Source: CALBPI01 sp039821645
Lineage (GTDB): Bacteria; Pseudomonadota; Gammaproteobacteria; Steroidobacterales; Woeseiaceae
Length of the DNA stretch: 64,000 nt
Assembly: GCA_039821645.1 (NCBI GenBank)
Contig: JBCBNU010000006.1
Span: 1-64,000, forward strand
Reading direction: 5' to 3'
Both the position numbers and the translations under genes were made by a program. The number at the start of each line of letters is the position of its first letter. Position 1 is the first letter of the stretch. Below the pieces are notes generated by a model. It had not been told where the DNA came from. It made no database searches and saw only the letters and a program-made list of their open reading frames with translations. Shown piece after piece: positions 19,196 to 28,811 of the stretch.

Positions 19196-20548
19196 ATGAC
19201 TGGAAAACTCTACATCAAGACGTACGGCTGCCAGATGAACGAGTACGACTCGTCGAAAATGGCAGACGTGCTTGCTGAGTCTCACGGAATGGCGCTGACG
19301 GACACGCCGGACGACGCCGATGTGCTGCTCGTCAATACCTGTTCGATTCGCGAAAAGGCTGCTGAAAAAGTCTTTTCAGAGTTGGGGCGCTGGCGTCCGC
19401 TCAAGGAGAAGAATCCGAACTTGCTGATCGGCGTCGGTGGCTGCGTCGCCAGTCAGGAAGGCGAAGCGATCACCAAGCGCGCGCCGTTTGTCGATATCGT
19501 TTTCGGTCCGCAAACGCTGCATCGACTGCCGGAGCTCGTGGAAAAAACTCGCCAACAGAAGGCGAGCGTTGTTGATATTTCCTTTCCGGAAATCGAAAAG
19601 TTTGACCGGTTGCCCGAGCCGCGTGCCGAAGGCCCCACGGCATTTGTTTCGGTGATGGAAGGGTGCAGCAAGTACTGCAGCTTCTGTGTCGTGCCGTACA
19701 CGCGCGGCGAGGAAATCAGTCGACCGTTTGATGATGTCATTGTTGAGGTAGTACAACTCGCGGAACGCGGCGTGCGTGAAATCAACCTGTTGGGACAAAA
19801 CGTCAATGCCTATCGCGGCCCGATGCACGACGGTCAAGTCGCTGACCTTGCTACACTCATCCACTTTGTCGCCGAGGTCGATGGTATCGACCGAATCCGG
19901 TTCACCACGTCGCATCCGGTGGAGTTCACTGACAGCTTGATCGAGGCGTACGCCAACGTACCGAAGCTTGCGAACTACCTGCACCTGCCAGTGCAAAGCG
20001 GCTCAGACAGAACGCTAGCTAGAATGAAGCGCGGTCACACGGCGCTCGAGTACAAGCAGAAGATCCGCAAGCTGAGAGCGGTGCGGCCCGACATCAGTCT
20101 TAGTTCCGACTTCATCGTTGGTTTTCCGGGTGAGACAGACAAGGACTTTGAGGACACGATGAACCTGATCGCGCAGATCGGTTTTGATCAGTCGTTCAGC
20201 TTCATTTACAGCGCGCGTCCCGGAACACCGGCTGCCTCTCTGCCGGATGAGGTTTCGATGGACGTGAAGAAAAAGCGTCTGCAACTGTTACAGGCGCGCA
20301 TCAACCAGCAAGCGGCTGAAATTTCGAAGGCTATGGTCGGCACGACACAACGTGTGCTCGTTGAACGGCATGCGAGGAAGGATGCTCAGCAACTTGCAGG
20401 GCGCACCGAGAACATGCGCTGGGTTAACTTCGACGGACCGGCGGATCTCATTGGCGGATTCGTTGATGTGGAAATCACTGAGGCGCTGCCAAATTCCCTG
20501 CGCGGTCGCATGACGACCGGTCACCTCGACCTTCCGCGCTCTGCCTAA
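19196..20548 (+). CDS. miaB: tRNA methylthiotransferase MiaB
   Basis: A 450-residue radical-SAM enzyme that adds the 2-methylthio group to i6A37 of tRNA. Seen: the N-terminal UPF0004 domain with three Cys (YGCQMNEYDS, NTCSIREKA, GGCVA) for one Fe-S cluster, the radical-SAM motif CSKYCSFC around 155-163, and a C-terminal TRAM domain. It heads the conserved block miaB-phoH-ybeY-corC-lnt. Confidence 0.96.
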   Translation: MTGKLYIKTYGCQMNEYDSSKMADVLAESHGMALTDTPDDADVLLVNTCSIREKAAEKVFSELGRWRPLKEKNPNLLIGVGGCVASQEGEAITKRAPFVDIVFGPQTLHRLPELVEKTRQQKASVVDISFPEIEKFDRLPEPRAEGPTAFVSVMEGCSKYCSFCVVPYTRGEEISRPFDDVIVEVVQLAERGVREINLLGQNVNAYRGPMHDGQVADLATLIHFVAEVDGIDRIRFTTSHPVEFTDSLIEAYANVPKLANYLHLPVQSGSDRTLARMKRGHTALEYKQKIRKLRAVRPDISLSSDFIVGFPGETDKDFEDTMNLIAQIGFDQSFSFIYSARPGTPAASLPDEVSMDVKKKRLQLLQARINQQAAEISKAMVGTTQRVLVERHARKDAQQLAGRTENMRWVNFDGPADLIGGFVDVEITEALPNSLRGRMTTGHLDLPRSA

Positions 20549-20661
20549 TCGCTAGGCACAACATTCAGCGTTGCTGAAAAACCACTTTTTTGGGCTTTTC
20601 CTGCGGCGAAAGCTCTTGTACCTTTGACCTATGACGAGATGTCTGGGACACACAACTCGCT

Positions 20662-21657
20662 TTGACTAGTTCACTGGTCAGCAGAGATTTGGTTCTTGAG
20701 CCGGAGGACAACGCCAGGCTCGCCAACCTCAGCGGTCAATTCGATGAGCACTTGCGGCACATTGAACGACGACTCGACGTCGAAATTGCAAACCGCGGAA
20801 ACCATTTCAGAGTCATTGGGGATGCCGCATCGGCACAGGCCGGTGAGCGCGTTCTGCGTCAGCTGTTTGAATTGACCGGCAGCGAGCGGCTCGAACCCGA
20901 ACATATTCATATCTGCTTACAGGAGTCAGGCATGCAACCAGTGTCCGAAGACACGCCTCATATCGCACTCGCTGAGTCACCAGATGAGTTGGTAATCCGG
21001 ACGCGACGGAAACTTATCCGACCGCGCGGCGCCAACCAGACGAACTATCTCGCAAAAGTGCGACAACACGACCTGTCGTTCGGCATCGGCCCGGCGGGCA
21101 CCGGCAAAACCTATTTGGCAGTTGCGGCGGCAGTAGAGGCGCTGGAAGCGGATCAGGTGCGCCGGATCGTGCTGGTGAGACCTGCTGTCGAGGCGGGTGA
21201 GCGGTTAGGTTTTTTGCCGGGTGATCTGACGCAAAAGGTAGATCCTTACCTGCGGCCGATGTATGACGCACTATACGAAATGATGGGTTATGAGCAGGTC
21301 GCCAAGCTGCTCGAACGCAACATGATTGAGGTGGCACCATTGGCGTTCATGCGCGGCCGTTCGTTGAACGAATCCTTCATCATTCTTGATGAAGCGCAGA
21401 ACACGACGGTTGCACAGATGAAGATGTTCCTGACGCGGATCGGCTTCGGGTCGACAGCGATCGTTACCGGTGACGTCAGCCAAATCGACCTGCCTTCCGG
21501 GCAGTTGTCGGGTCTTAAGCATGTGCTGCGCGTCTTGAGCGATGTGTCCGCTGTCGGGATTACCCGGTTCGGTTCGCGAGATGTGGTGCGCCATCCTTTG
21601 GTGCAGGCGATCGTTGATGCTTACGATGCGTATGAGAAGAAAGATCCGCCGGAATAG
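20662..21657 (+). CDS. ybeZ: PhoH-like ATPase (YbeZ)
   Basis: A 331-residue PhoH-family protein. An N-terminal KH-like region is followed by the ATPase core: Walker A GPAGTGKTYLA near 145 and Walker B SFIILDEAQN near 235. YbeZ works with the rRNA-maturation enzyme YbeY, encoded 12 bp downstream. The start is a TTG at 20662 with no strong ribosome-binding site; a shorter start is possible. The 113 bp before it contain only a weak hairpin. Confidence 0.93.
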   Translation: MTSSLVSRDLVLEPEDNARLANLSGQFDEHLRHIERRLDVEIANRGNHFRVIGDAASAQAGERVLRQLFELTGSERLEPEHIHICLQESGMQPVSEDTPHIALAESPDELVIRTRRKLIRPRGANQTNYLAKVRQHDLSFGIGPAGTGKTYLAVAAAVEALEADQVRRIVLVRPAVEAGERLGFLPGDLTQKVDPYLRPMYDALYEMMGYEQVAKLLERNMIEVAPLAFMRGRSLNESFIILDEAQNTTVAQMKMFLTRIGFGSTAIVTGDVSQIDLPSGQLSGLKHVLRVLSDVSAVGITRFGSRDVVRHPLVQAIVDAYDAYEKKDPPE

Positions 21658-21669
21658 CGTTCTTCGAGG

Positions 21670-22146
21670 ATGACGGTGACGCTGGAAGTGTCGGTTGACG
21701 ATGGTGTCGACACTGGGGGGATGCCTGAGACGAGTGTTCTTGAGTCGGCGGCTCGCGGTGCCGCAAGTGCGGCAGGTTACGCGCAGGGGGCCGAGGTGTC
21801 TTTGAGCATCGTTAGTGTTGAAACGATCCGGTCCTTGAACGACGACTGGCGCGAGAAAGACAAGCCGACCAACGTGCTGGCGTTTGCCACCGACGAAGTT
21901 CCGGATGCGGTTATGCCTCCGGATACGCCCCGCCATCTCGGCGATATCGTAATCTGTGCCGATGTGGTGCGAGACGAGGCTGAGGCGCAAAACAAGCGGG
22001 AAGAAGCGCACTGGATGCACCTTACCGTGCATGGAATGCTGCATTTGCTGGGCTATGACCACATGGAGTCTGAAGAGGCCGAGCGTATGGAGTCTCTTGA
22101 ACGCGAGGTGCTCGAGACCTTTGGAATCAATGATCCGTACCTATGA
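21670..22146 (+). CDS. ybeY: Endoribonuclease YbeY
   Basis: A 158-residue metal-dependent RNase of 16S rRNA 3'-end maturation and ribosome quality control. The zinc motif HxxxHxxGYDH is intact (HGMLHLLGYDH, about residue 120). The N-terminal 35 residues are longer than in most YbeY proteins; the core begins near VSLSIVSVETIRSLN. It lies in the phoH-ybeY-corC order found across proteobacteria. Confidence 0.95.
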   Translation: MTVTLEVSVDDGVDTGGMPETSVLESAARGAASAAGYAQGAEVSLSIVSVETIRSLNDDWREKDKPTNVLAFATDEVPDAVMPPDTPRHLGDIVICADVVRDEAEAQNKREEAHWMHLTVHGMLHLLGYDHMESEEAERMESLEREVLETFGINDPYL

Positions 22147-22206
22147 CACATACCGTTTTGGGGAAAAGTTGCTATTATTTCCGACCCATAGTTGCCTGAC
22201 GGTGCC

Positions 22207-23085
22207 ATGAGCGAAGACAAACCGCCAAGTACGCAGGGCTCGAACACGGGGTTCTGGCAGAGACTGCTGTCAGCACTGCGAGGCGAGCCCAAGACACGAG
22301 AAGAAATCCTCCACTTGATTGACGCTGCCAGTGAGCAGGAAGTGTTCGATGAAGACGAGCGCTCCATGCTGACGGGTGTGTTGGAGGTATCCGAAACCCA
22401 GGTGCGGGAGGTCATGATCCCGCGCTCCCAGATGGTGGTGTTGGAAGACGGCGTGCCGTTCGGTGAGCTGTTGCAGGCAATTATCGAATCGGGCCACAGT
22501 CGCTTCCCCATGCATAATGGTGAGCGCGAAGAGATCGTCGGCATCTTGCTGGCCAAAGATCTCCTGAACTGCATGGGTCATCCACTCGACAAACCACTGG
22601 ATGTCAGCAAATGGTTGCGGCCACCCGTGTTCATTCCCGAGTCGAAGCGACTGAATACGCTGCTCAAGGAATTCCGCGCCAGCCATAATCACATGGCGAT
22701 CGTGGTCGATGAATATGGCGGCGTGTCCGGTCTTCTTACCATCGAAGATGTGTTGGAGGAGATTGTCGGTGAGATCGACGATGAGCATGACCAGGAAGAA
22801 GACGCATGGATTCGTCGCGACGGCGAGCGGGACGGTGTCGAGAGATACGCCGTTCGTGCGCTGACCCGAATCGATGACTTCAATGAGCATTTCTCCTGTG
22901 ATTTGCCAGATGAGCAGTTCGATACGATTGGTGGTCTGGTGATGACGGAGCTGGGTCGATTACCGCGTCGGGGAGAGGCCATCGAATACGACGGTTTTCG
23001 GTTTGTGGTCACGCGCGCCGATCGGCGTCGCATCGACATGCTCAGCGTGTTTAGAATCGAAAAGAGCGAAGAGCACGCGGCCTAA
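22207..23085 (+). CDS. corC: CorC/HlyC-type CBS-domain protein
   Basis: A 292-residue protein with two CBS domains (REVMIPRSQMVVLE at about 67; the second ends MAIVVDEYGGVSGLLTIEDVLEEIVGE) and a C-terminal CorC_HlyC domain (FDTIGGLVMTELGRLPRRGE). It is linked to Mg2+/Co2+ efflux or control of transporters. ATG 22207 begins MSEDKPP and replaces a TTG at 22192. In operon with ybeY and lnt. Confidence 0.94.
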   Translation: MSEDKPPSTQGSNTGFWQRLLSALRGEPKTREEILHLIDAASEQEVFDEDERSMLTGVLEVSETQVREVMIPRSQMVVLEDGVPFGELLQAIIESGHSRFPMHNGEREEIVGILLAKDLLNCMGHPLDKPLDVSKWLRPPVFIPESKRLNTLLKEFRASHNHMAIVVDEYGGVSGLLTIEDVLEEIVGEIDDEHDQEEDAWIRRDGERDGVERYAVRALTRIDDFNEHFSCDLPDEQFDTIGGLVMTELGRLPRRGEAIEYDGFRFVVTRADRRRIDMLSVFRIEKSEEHAA

Positions 23086-23106
23086 ACACACGAATAGGGC
23101 AGACTC

Positions 23107-24573
23107 ATGAAACTCCGCCTGTTGGTTGCGGCGCTTTTAGGCGCCGCATTGCCGTTTGCTTTCGCACCTTACGAGTTCTGGTGGCTGGCACCTGTGCTTT
23201 TGGCGCTGTGGGTTGGGTGTTGGTGGGACCTTCCCGCCAAACGCGCGTGGCGCGTTGGCTTTGCTTTTGGTGCGGCCGCGTTCACAGCGGGGACTTACTG
23301 GCTTTACCACTCGATCGTCACCATTGGCGGGGCGCCGTGGGCGCTCGCGATTTTCCTGGTGTTCGGGATGGTCGCCATCATGGCGCTGTATTTTGGCTTT
23401 ACGGCATCGCTTTCCGTGCGCCTTGCGAATCGAAGTCGCGCAACGGTGCTGCTTGTCTTCCCCGGCATCTATTTGATTTTGGAGTGGCTTAGAGGCTGGG
23501 TGCTGAGTGGTTTTCCGTGGCTCACGCTAGGGTATACGCTGCCGGAAACACCGTTTGGCGGTTGGCTTCCCGTCGGTGGTGTCTATCTCGGTAGTCTTGC
23601 GCTCCTGATACTCGCGTCCTCTTTGCGCGGCATAGTCCATGGGGGGCAATCGGCAAGGATCGGCGCCCTAGGATTGGTGGTAGTCACGGTCGGCAGCTTA
23701 GTGCTCCAGGATCGGCAATACGCGAAGGTCGAATCGGAATCACTCAGCGTTGCGCTTGCGCAGCTGGGCTTGGAGCAAGAGCTGAAATGGGATCGAGATC
23801 AGTTTGAGCGCACGCTGCTTTGGTACGGCGCGTTCGTGCGCGATTACGCGGGTGCCGACGTTTTGCTGACGCCGGAAGTGGCGCTACCGACGGTCGCCGA
23901 TCGAATCCCGGGGTTTCTCGACCAACTTGACGACATGGCGTCGTCGGCAGGCAGCACGCTGTTTGTTGGGATTCTTGCTCGCGAGGAGGAGGAATCACCG
24001 AGCAACGTGATTCTTCAGTTGGGCAATGGCGCACGCAGACAATACGCGAAGCGTCACCTCGTGCCCTTCGGTGAGTTTTTTCCGGTACCGGCATTCGTTC
24101 GTGAATGGATGCGATTGCAAGGGTTGCCGTTCTCGGACCTACAACGCGGCAAAGCTGAGCCGGAACCGCTGGCGGTCGCGGATCTACCGGTCGCAACCAG
24201 CATTTGCTACGAAGATGCCTACGCTAGTGAACAGCTCACATTCTTCCCGGATGCGAGATTGATCTTGAACGTCACCAACGATGCTTGGTTTGGCGACACG
24301 ATCGCACCGCATCAGCATCTTCAGATTGCGCGCACACGTTCAGCCGAGGCGCAGCGATGGCAGTTGCGTGCCGCCAATACCGGGATCACGGCAATCATTG
24401 ATGACCGAGGTCGAGTCCTCGAAAGCGCGGCTTCTTTTGAGCCGGCAATCCTTACCGGGACGGTACGCACTGCCTCCGGACACACGCCTTACACGCGTTT
24501 TGGCGACATGCTCGCACTGATGAGTGCGTTGGTCCTCGTGGGTCACGGAGTCTTAAGGCGCTCATCGGCCTAG
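23107..24573 (+). CDS. lnt: Apolipoprotein N-acyltransferase
   Basis: A 488-residue inner-membrane enzyme that adds the third acyl chain to lipoproteins. About six N-terminal membrane helices (to about residue 205) precede a nitrilase-type domain. The catalytic elements are seen: Glu in LLTPEVALPT, Lys in AKRHLVPFGE, and Cys in TSICYEDAY. Standard length. Its stop lies 101 bp before the leuS start. Confidence 0.96.
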   Translation: MKLRLLVAALLGAALPFAFAPYEFWWLAPVLLALWVGCWWDLPAKRAWRVGFAFGAAAFTAGTYWLYHSIVTIGGAPWALAIFLVFGMVAIMALYFGFTASLSVRLANRSRATVLLVFPGIYLILEWLRGWVLSGFPWLTLGYTLPETPFGGWLPVGGVYLGSLALLILASSLRGIVHGGQSARIGALGLVVVTVGSLVLQDRQYAKVESESLSVALAQLGLEQELKWDRDQFERTLLWYGAFVRDYAGADVLLTPEVALPTVADRIPGFLDQLDDMASSAGSTLFVGILAREEEESPSNVILQLGNGARRQYAKRHLVPFGEFFPVPAFVREWMRLQGLPFSDLQRGKAEPEPLAVADLPVATSICYEDAYASEQLTFFPDARLILNVTNDAWFGDTIAPHQHLQIARTRSAEAQRWQLRAANTGITAIIDDRGRVLESAASFEPAILTGTVRTASGHTPYTRFGDMLALMSALVLVGHGVLRRSSA

Positions 24574-24674
24574 TGCTCGAGCGCTCGCACCGCAGGCCGA
24601 CCGAGGAGAGGCATTCACCGGAGCCGCAGTTGCCGGTATCCTGCGCGTTTGGCCCGTGGACCCGCCCCGAACCC

Positions 24675-27149
24675 ATGAAAGACCAATATCATCCCGCGCA
24701 AATCGAGCCGGGAGTGCAACAGTACTGGAACGAGCACCGCTGCTTCGAAGTCGACGAGATCCAAGGTGTCGATCCTTACTACTGCTTGACCATGTTCCCG
24801 TACCCCAGCGGAAAACTGCACATGGGGCACGTCAGGGTTTTCACAATCTCTGACGTGATCGCGCGCTACCACCGGATGCAGGGCAAGCACGTGCTTCAGC
24901 CTATGGGCTGGGACGCATTTGGTATGCCCGCAGAGAATGCGGCGATCAAGAATGGCGTACCGCCGGCGAAGTGGACCTACGCAAACATCGAGTACATGCG
25001 TGGACAGATGGACCTGCTTGGCCTCGGCTACGACTGGCGACGTGAGGTGACGACCTGCCGACCGGAGTACTACCGGTGGGAGCAATGGTTCTTTACCAAA
25101 CTGTTCGAGCGCGGCTTGGTCTATCGCAAGCAGTCGGTCGTCAATTGGGACCCAGTCGACAATACGGTCTTGGCCAACGAGCAAGTGATCGACGGACGCG
25201 GTTGGCGGTCGGGTGCGCTCGTCGAGCGTCGTGAGATCCCGCAGTGGTTCATGAAGATCACAGACTACGCCGATGAGTTGTTGGCGGATCTCGACAAGCT
25301 CGAGGGTTGGCCGGAACCGGTCAAGATCATGCAGCGCAACTGGATCGGGCGCTCGGAAGGTCTCGAGATCGACTTCGCCGTCGATGGTGACTACGCCGCC
25401 GAACTCGCTGATACCGACGGTGTATTGCGCGTATTCACTACGCGACCCGACACGCTGTATGGGGTGACCTACATGGCGGTAGCCGCCGAGCACCCGCTGG
25501 CTGAGCGTGCCGCTGCCGCTAATCCGGAATTGAAGCAGTTCATCACTGAATGCAAGCAGACGAGTGCGGCTGAGGCGGATATCGAGACCCGAGAGAAGCT
25601 CGGGATGCCGCTCGGTATAGATGCGATCCATCCGCTCACCGGCGAGCCTGTGCCAATCTGGGTCGCCAACTTCGTGTTGATGTCCTACGGCACAGGCGCA
25701 CTCATGGCTGTGCCTGGACATGACGAACGTGACTGGGAGTTCGCGAACAAGTACAGGCTGGAGATCCGCCAGGTCATTGACAGTAGAGACGATACGGTCG
25801 TTGATGTTTCCAAAGCGGCTTATGTCGAGAAGGGCACGACGGTCAATTCGGGTGAGTACGACGGTCAGGATTTTTCATCGGCATTTGAAGCGATCGCCAA
25901 GAGCCTCGAGATGTCGGAACAAGCCGTGCGCAAGGTCAATTACCGGCTTCGCGATTGGGGCGTCTCCCGACAACGCTATTGGGGCACACCGATTCCGATC
26001 ATCTACTGTGACAAGTGCGGTGCGGTTCCCGTGCCGGAAGCGGATTTGCCAGTGGTTCTACCAGAGGACGTTGTGGTGAGTGGGACGGGCTCGCCGCTCA
26101 AGGACATGTCGGAGTTTGTCAATTGCACTTGTCCAGTGTGCGGCGATCCTGCACGTCGAGAGACCGATACATTCGATACATTTTTCGAGTCTTCGTGGTA
26201 CTTCGCGCGTTACGCCTCACACGATTGTGATGACGCCATGCTCGATGAGCGTGCGCATTACTGGCTGCCCGTGAACCAGTACATCGGCGGCATTGAGCAC
26301 GCGATTCTGCACCTGTTGTATGCGCGGTTCTTCCAGAAGCTGATGCGTGACCTCGGGCTGTCCACGGCTGATGAGCCGTTCACCAACCTGCTGACCCAGG
26401 GCATGGTCCTGAAAGACGGACGCAAAATGTCGAAGTCAGAGGGGAACACCGTAGATCCGCAGGCACTGATCGATGAGTATGGTGCTGACACTGTGCGCTT
26501 GTTCATGATGTTCACGGCACCACCAGAACAGGCTTTGGAATGGTCCGACGATGGTGTTGCTGGTGCGTTCCGCTTTCTGCGTAAACTCTGGCGCGCAATT
26601 CACGGCCATGTCAGCTCGGCGCTAGCAGCGGGGGACCTGCCCACGGATTTGAGTGGCGAACAAAAGGCGATGCGTCGCAAGACTCACGAGATTATTGCGA
26701 AAGTCTCCGACGATGTGGGTCGACGCTACACATTTAACACAGCGATTGCGGGTGTGATGGAGCTCTTGAACGCTGTGAATGCGTTTGAAGTGATCACGGA
26801 GGCTGACCAAAGCGTCCGGCAGGAAGCGTTGGAGATGGCGGTGCTGTTGCTCTCTCCGATTGTGCCACATGTGACGCACGAACTTTGGCATGCGCTCGGC
26901 CACACGACCGCTGTGATCGACGAGCGCTGGCCGACAGTGGATCAGCAAGCCCTGGTCAAAGACGAGGTGCAGTTTGTAGTTCAGGTAAACGGCAAGCTTC
27001 GCGCAAGGTTGACCATGGCGGCGGGTGTCAATCGGGATGCCGTAGAGGCAATGGCCCTCGCCGACCCGAATGTTCAGCAGTTCATCGAAGGCAAAGCGAT
27101 TCGCAAAGTCATCGTAGTGCCGAACAAGTTGATCAACCTCGTCGTTTGA
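24675..27149 (+). CDS. leuS: Leucine--tRNA ligase
   Basis: An 824-residue class-I synthetase. HIGH motif as YPSGKLHMGHVRVF at about 43-56, an editing domain insert (TTRPDTLYGVTYMAVAAEHPL), zinc ligands in the 440-480 region (CDKCGA, CTCPVCGD), and KMSKSEGNTVDP near 610. ATG 24675 (MKDQYHPAQIEPG) is the family start; the frame upstream overlaps no known domain. lptE follows after 2 bp. Confidence 0.97.
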   Translation: MKDQYHPAQIEPGVQQYWNEHRCFEVDEIQGVDPYYCLTMFPYPSGKLHMGHVRVFTISDVIARYHRMQGKHVLQPMGWDAFGMPAENAAIKNGVPPAKWTYANIEYMRGQMDLLGLGYDWRREVTTCRPEYYRWEQWFFTKLFERGLVYRKQSVVNWDPVDNTVLANEQVIDGRGWRSGALVERREIPQWFMKITDYADELLADLDKLEGWPEPVKIMQRNWIGRSEGLEIDFAVDGDYAAELADTDGVLRVFTTRPDTLYGVTYMAVAAEHPLAERAAAANPELKQFITECKQTSAAEADIETREKLGMPLGIDAIHPLTGEPVPIWVANFVLMSYGTGALMAVPGHDERDWEFANKYRLEIRQVIDSRDDTVVDVSKAAYVEKGTTVNSGEYDGQDFSSAFEAIAKSLEMSEQAVRKVNYRLRDWGVSRQRYWGTPIPIIYCDKCGAVPVPEADLPVVLPEDVVVSGTGSPLKDMSEFVNCTCPVCGDPARRETDTFDTFFESSWYFARYASHDCDDAMLDERAHYWLPVNQYIGGIEHAILHLLYARFFQKLMRDLGLSTADEPFTNLLTQGMVLKDGRKMSKSEGNTVDPQALIDEYGADTVRLFMMFTAPPEQALEWSDDGVAGAFRFLRKLWRAIHGHVSSALAAGDLPTDLSGEQKAMRRKTHEIIAKVSDDVGRRYTFNTAIAGVMELLNAVNAFEVITEADQSVRQEALEMAVLLLSPIVPHVTHELWHALGHTTAVIDERWPTVDQQALVKDEVQFVVQVNGKLRARLTMAAGVNRDAVEAMALADPNVQQFIEGKAIRKVIVVPNKLINLVV

Positions 27150-27151
27150 CC

Positions 27152-27628
27152 ATGACGATTTGGCGCAGCGCGGTGTTGCTTGTGGTTGGCGTGGTGGCTA
27201 GCTGCGGTTTTCAGTTGGCCGAACGGCCACTCTTGGCACCCTCGCTGCAGAGAATCGCGCTGGAGGCTGAAGACCCTCGCAGCGATATCTACATTGCGCT
27301 GGAGCAGGCCCTAGTTGCACAAGGTGTAGTGATCGATCGCTCGGCACCGGCGCGCGTGACACTGACCGCCGTTAATACCGGACAACGAGTACTCTCGGTT
27401 TCAGCGCGGAATGTTCCTCGAGAATTCGAGGTCTTTTATACGAGCGGGTTCATCTTGCGACGCGGGCAAGAAGTGCTGATGGAGAGTGCGCCGCTCACGC
27501 TGACTCGCGACTACAACTGGTCTGAATTTGAGGTTCTCGGCAAGGTCCAGGAGGAGCAAGACCTGCGGGATCTAATCGTTGCTGATTTGGTTGACGCGAT
27601 GTTGCGCCAGCTGGCGACAGTGCCCTGA
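27152..27628 (+). CDS. lptE: LPS-assembly lipoprotein LptE
   Basis: A 158-residue lipoprotein: signal MTIWRSAVLLVVGVVASC with the lipidated Cys at 18, then GFQL, a hallmark of LptE. It plugs the LptD barrel that places LPS in the outer leaflet. Family pattern seen: VNTGQRVLSVSARNVPREFEV followed by YNWSEFEVLGKVQEE. Linked to leuS as in many gammaproteobacteria, but the usual next gene, holA, is not here. Confidence 0.92.
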   Translation: MTIWRSAVLLVVGVVASCGFQLAERPLLAPSLQRIALEAEDPRSDIYIALEQALVAQGVVIDRSAPARVTLTAVNTGQRVLSVSARNVPREFEVFYTSGFILRRGQEVLMESAPLTLTRDYNWSEFEVLGKVQEEQDLRDLIVADLVDAMLRQLATVP

Positions 27629-27632
27629 GTTC

Positions 27633-28133
27633 GTGTTGAGCGTGCACGCAGTCACCACAAATGCGGCATCATGCCGAGCACTTCAATCCGTGTTTTCCCT
27701 CGCGCGATTGCAAATTTGTGTTCACCCTGCCGATGCGCCGTTACCGGGAAGTTATTGGGGTGATTCTGAGGCGGGCATTACCGATCGTTGCATCCATGTG
27801 CGCGCCGATACGCCGCTGCACTCATTACTGCATGAGGCGTGTCACGTTGTGTGTGCGAGCGCCGGGAATCGGAACGGGTTTGTGGGAGATGCGATGGGCG
27901 ATGATAACGAGGAATCTGCCGTGTGCTTTATGCAGATTCAATTGGCAGAAGCGCTACCAGGAGTCGGTGCGCGGAGAATATGTCAGGACATGGATGCGTG
28001 GGGTTACAGCTTTCGTGAAGGCTCGGCGTCCGCGTTTCTGAATGGCGACGGTGCTGGCGCGGCCGCGTGGCTTTCTCGATCGCGTCCTGAAGCGTGGTCA
28101 CTGTTGAAGCGTCTCGGCGTCTCGGACATTTAG
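27633..28133 (+). CDS. Unknown protein with HExxH-like motif
   Basis: About 166 residues; the start is uncertain between GTG 27633 and TTG 27636, both just after the lptE stop. The central motif LLHEACHVVCAS matches HExxH of zinc peptidases. Conserved-looking blocks follow: GDDNEESAVCFMQIQLAE (a possible third Glu ligand) and ICQDMDAWGYSFREGSA. No signal peptide is clear. Similar genes exist in other proteobacteria as far as I recall, without known function. The stop overlaps the start of the next gene. Confidence 0.62.
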   Translation: MLSVHAVTTNAASCRALQSVFSLARLQICVHPADAPLPGSYWGDSEAGITDRCIHVRADTPLHSLLHEACHVVCASAGNRNGFVGDAMGDDNEESAVCFMQIQLAEALPGVGARRICQDMDAWGYSFREGSASAFLNGDGAGAAAWLSRSRPEAWSLLKRLGVSDI

Positions 28134-28807
28134 TGTTTCGTCAGTACTCCACAATTTGGTTGCGCCCGCTCGGCTATATCAGCTTGCTCACCGGATTGTT
28201 CGGTTTGATGGTGTGGCTCGAACTCAAAGGACCGGGAATGAATTTGCAGGTCATGACTCCTGCATCTCCGGTGCTCGGGACGAGCGAGTACTCCTGGCCT
28301 GAGTGCCTCCAGCTTCTATTGCTCGGCGTTATCGCCTTGATGGCCGCGCACAGCGTGCGTCTTTTGCCGGTACAACGGCCAGTCTCCGTCTTTCTCCTTG
28401 CGATGGCTGGAGCCGCGTCTATTCGTGAGTGTGACTGGTTTCTCGATGTGTACGTCCGCGATCACGTCTGGCAGCTGCTTTTGGGGTCGCTGGTTGTAAC
28501 GGTGACGGTCTACCTGGTGCGCTCGGGGGCGGAGCTACGAATCGCGGTATCGCGAGTTCAGACATCCGTCGGTTTCGCATTGATCGGCAGCGCCGTAGCC
28601 GGACTCTTGGTGTTTTCCAACATTATCGGTCATGCGCCGCTGTGGATCGCTCTGTTGGGCGATGACTATTCGCGCGTTGCCAAGCTCGCGATCGAGGAGC
28701 TTTCGGAATTGTTTTGCTACTGGCTCTGGTTCACCGGCCAGTGCGAGTACTGGGTCGATTGTCGGCGGCGCTCCGGTTTCGGGCGCGGTCGACGCAAGGC
28801 CCGATGA
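28133..28807 (+). CDS. Unknown polytopic membrane protein
   Basis: 224 residues from GTG 28133, overlapping the previous TAG by one base. About six hydrophobic segments (for example YISLLTGLFGLMVW, LQLLLLGVIALMAAH, WQLLLGSLVVTVTVYLV, VGFALIGSAVAGLLVFSNI) and a conserved-looking acidic end, LAIEELSELFCYWLW. It may act with the HExxH gene before it. It ends 4 bp from the bchP stop, so it is the last gene before the photosynthesis cluster. Family not recognised. Confidence 0.62.
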   Translation: MFRQYSTIWLRPLGYISLLTGLFGLMVWLELKGPGMNLQVMTPASPVLGTSEYSWPECLQLLLLGVIALMAAHSVRLLPVQRPVSVFLLAMAGAASIRECDWFLDVYVRDHVWQLLLGSLVVTVTVYLVRSGAELRIAVSRVQTSVGFALIGSAVAGLLVFSNIIGHAPLWIALLGDDYSRVAKLAIEELSELFCYWLWFTGQCEYWVDCRRRSGFGRGRRKAR

Positions 28808-28811
28808 GCGT

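Noticed and set aside
20564..20590. Small hairpin TTCAGC/GCTGAA with later T-run after miaB, considered as terminator
   Set aside because: The stem is only 6 bp, AT-rich, and the T-run is separated from it; too weak to call.
21271..22062. 263-codon open frame opposite phoH and ybeY
   Set aside because: Spans two conserved genes in antisense; composition rich in His/Arg as in shadow frames.
24615..25721. 368-codon open frame opposite leuS
   Set aside because: Lies fully antisense to the conserved leuS and shows no domain pattern; an effect of GC-rich codon use.
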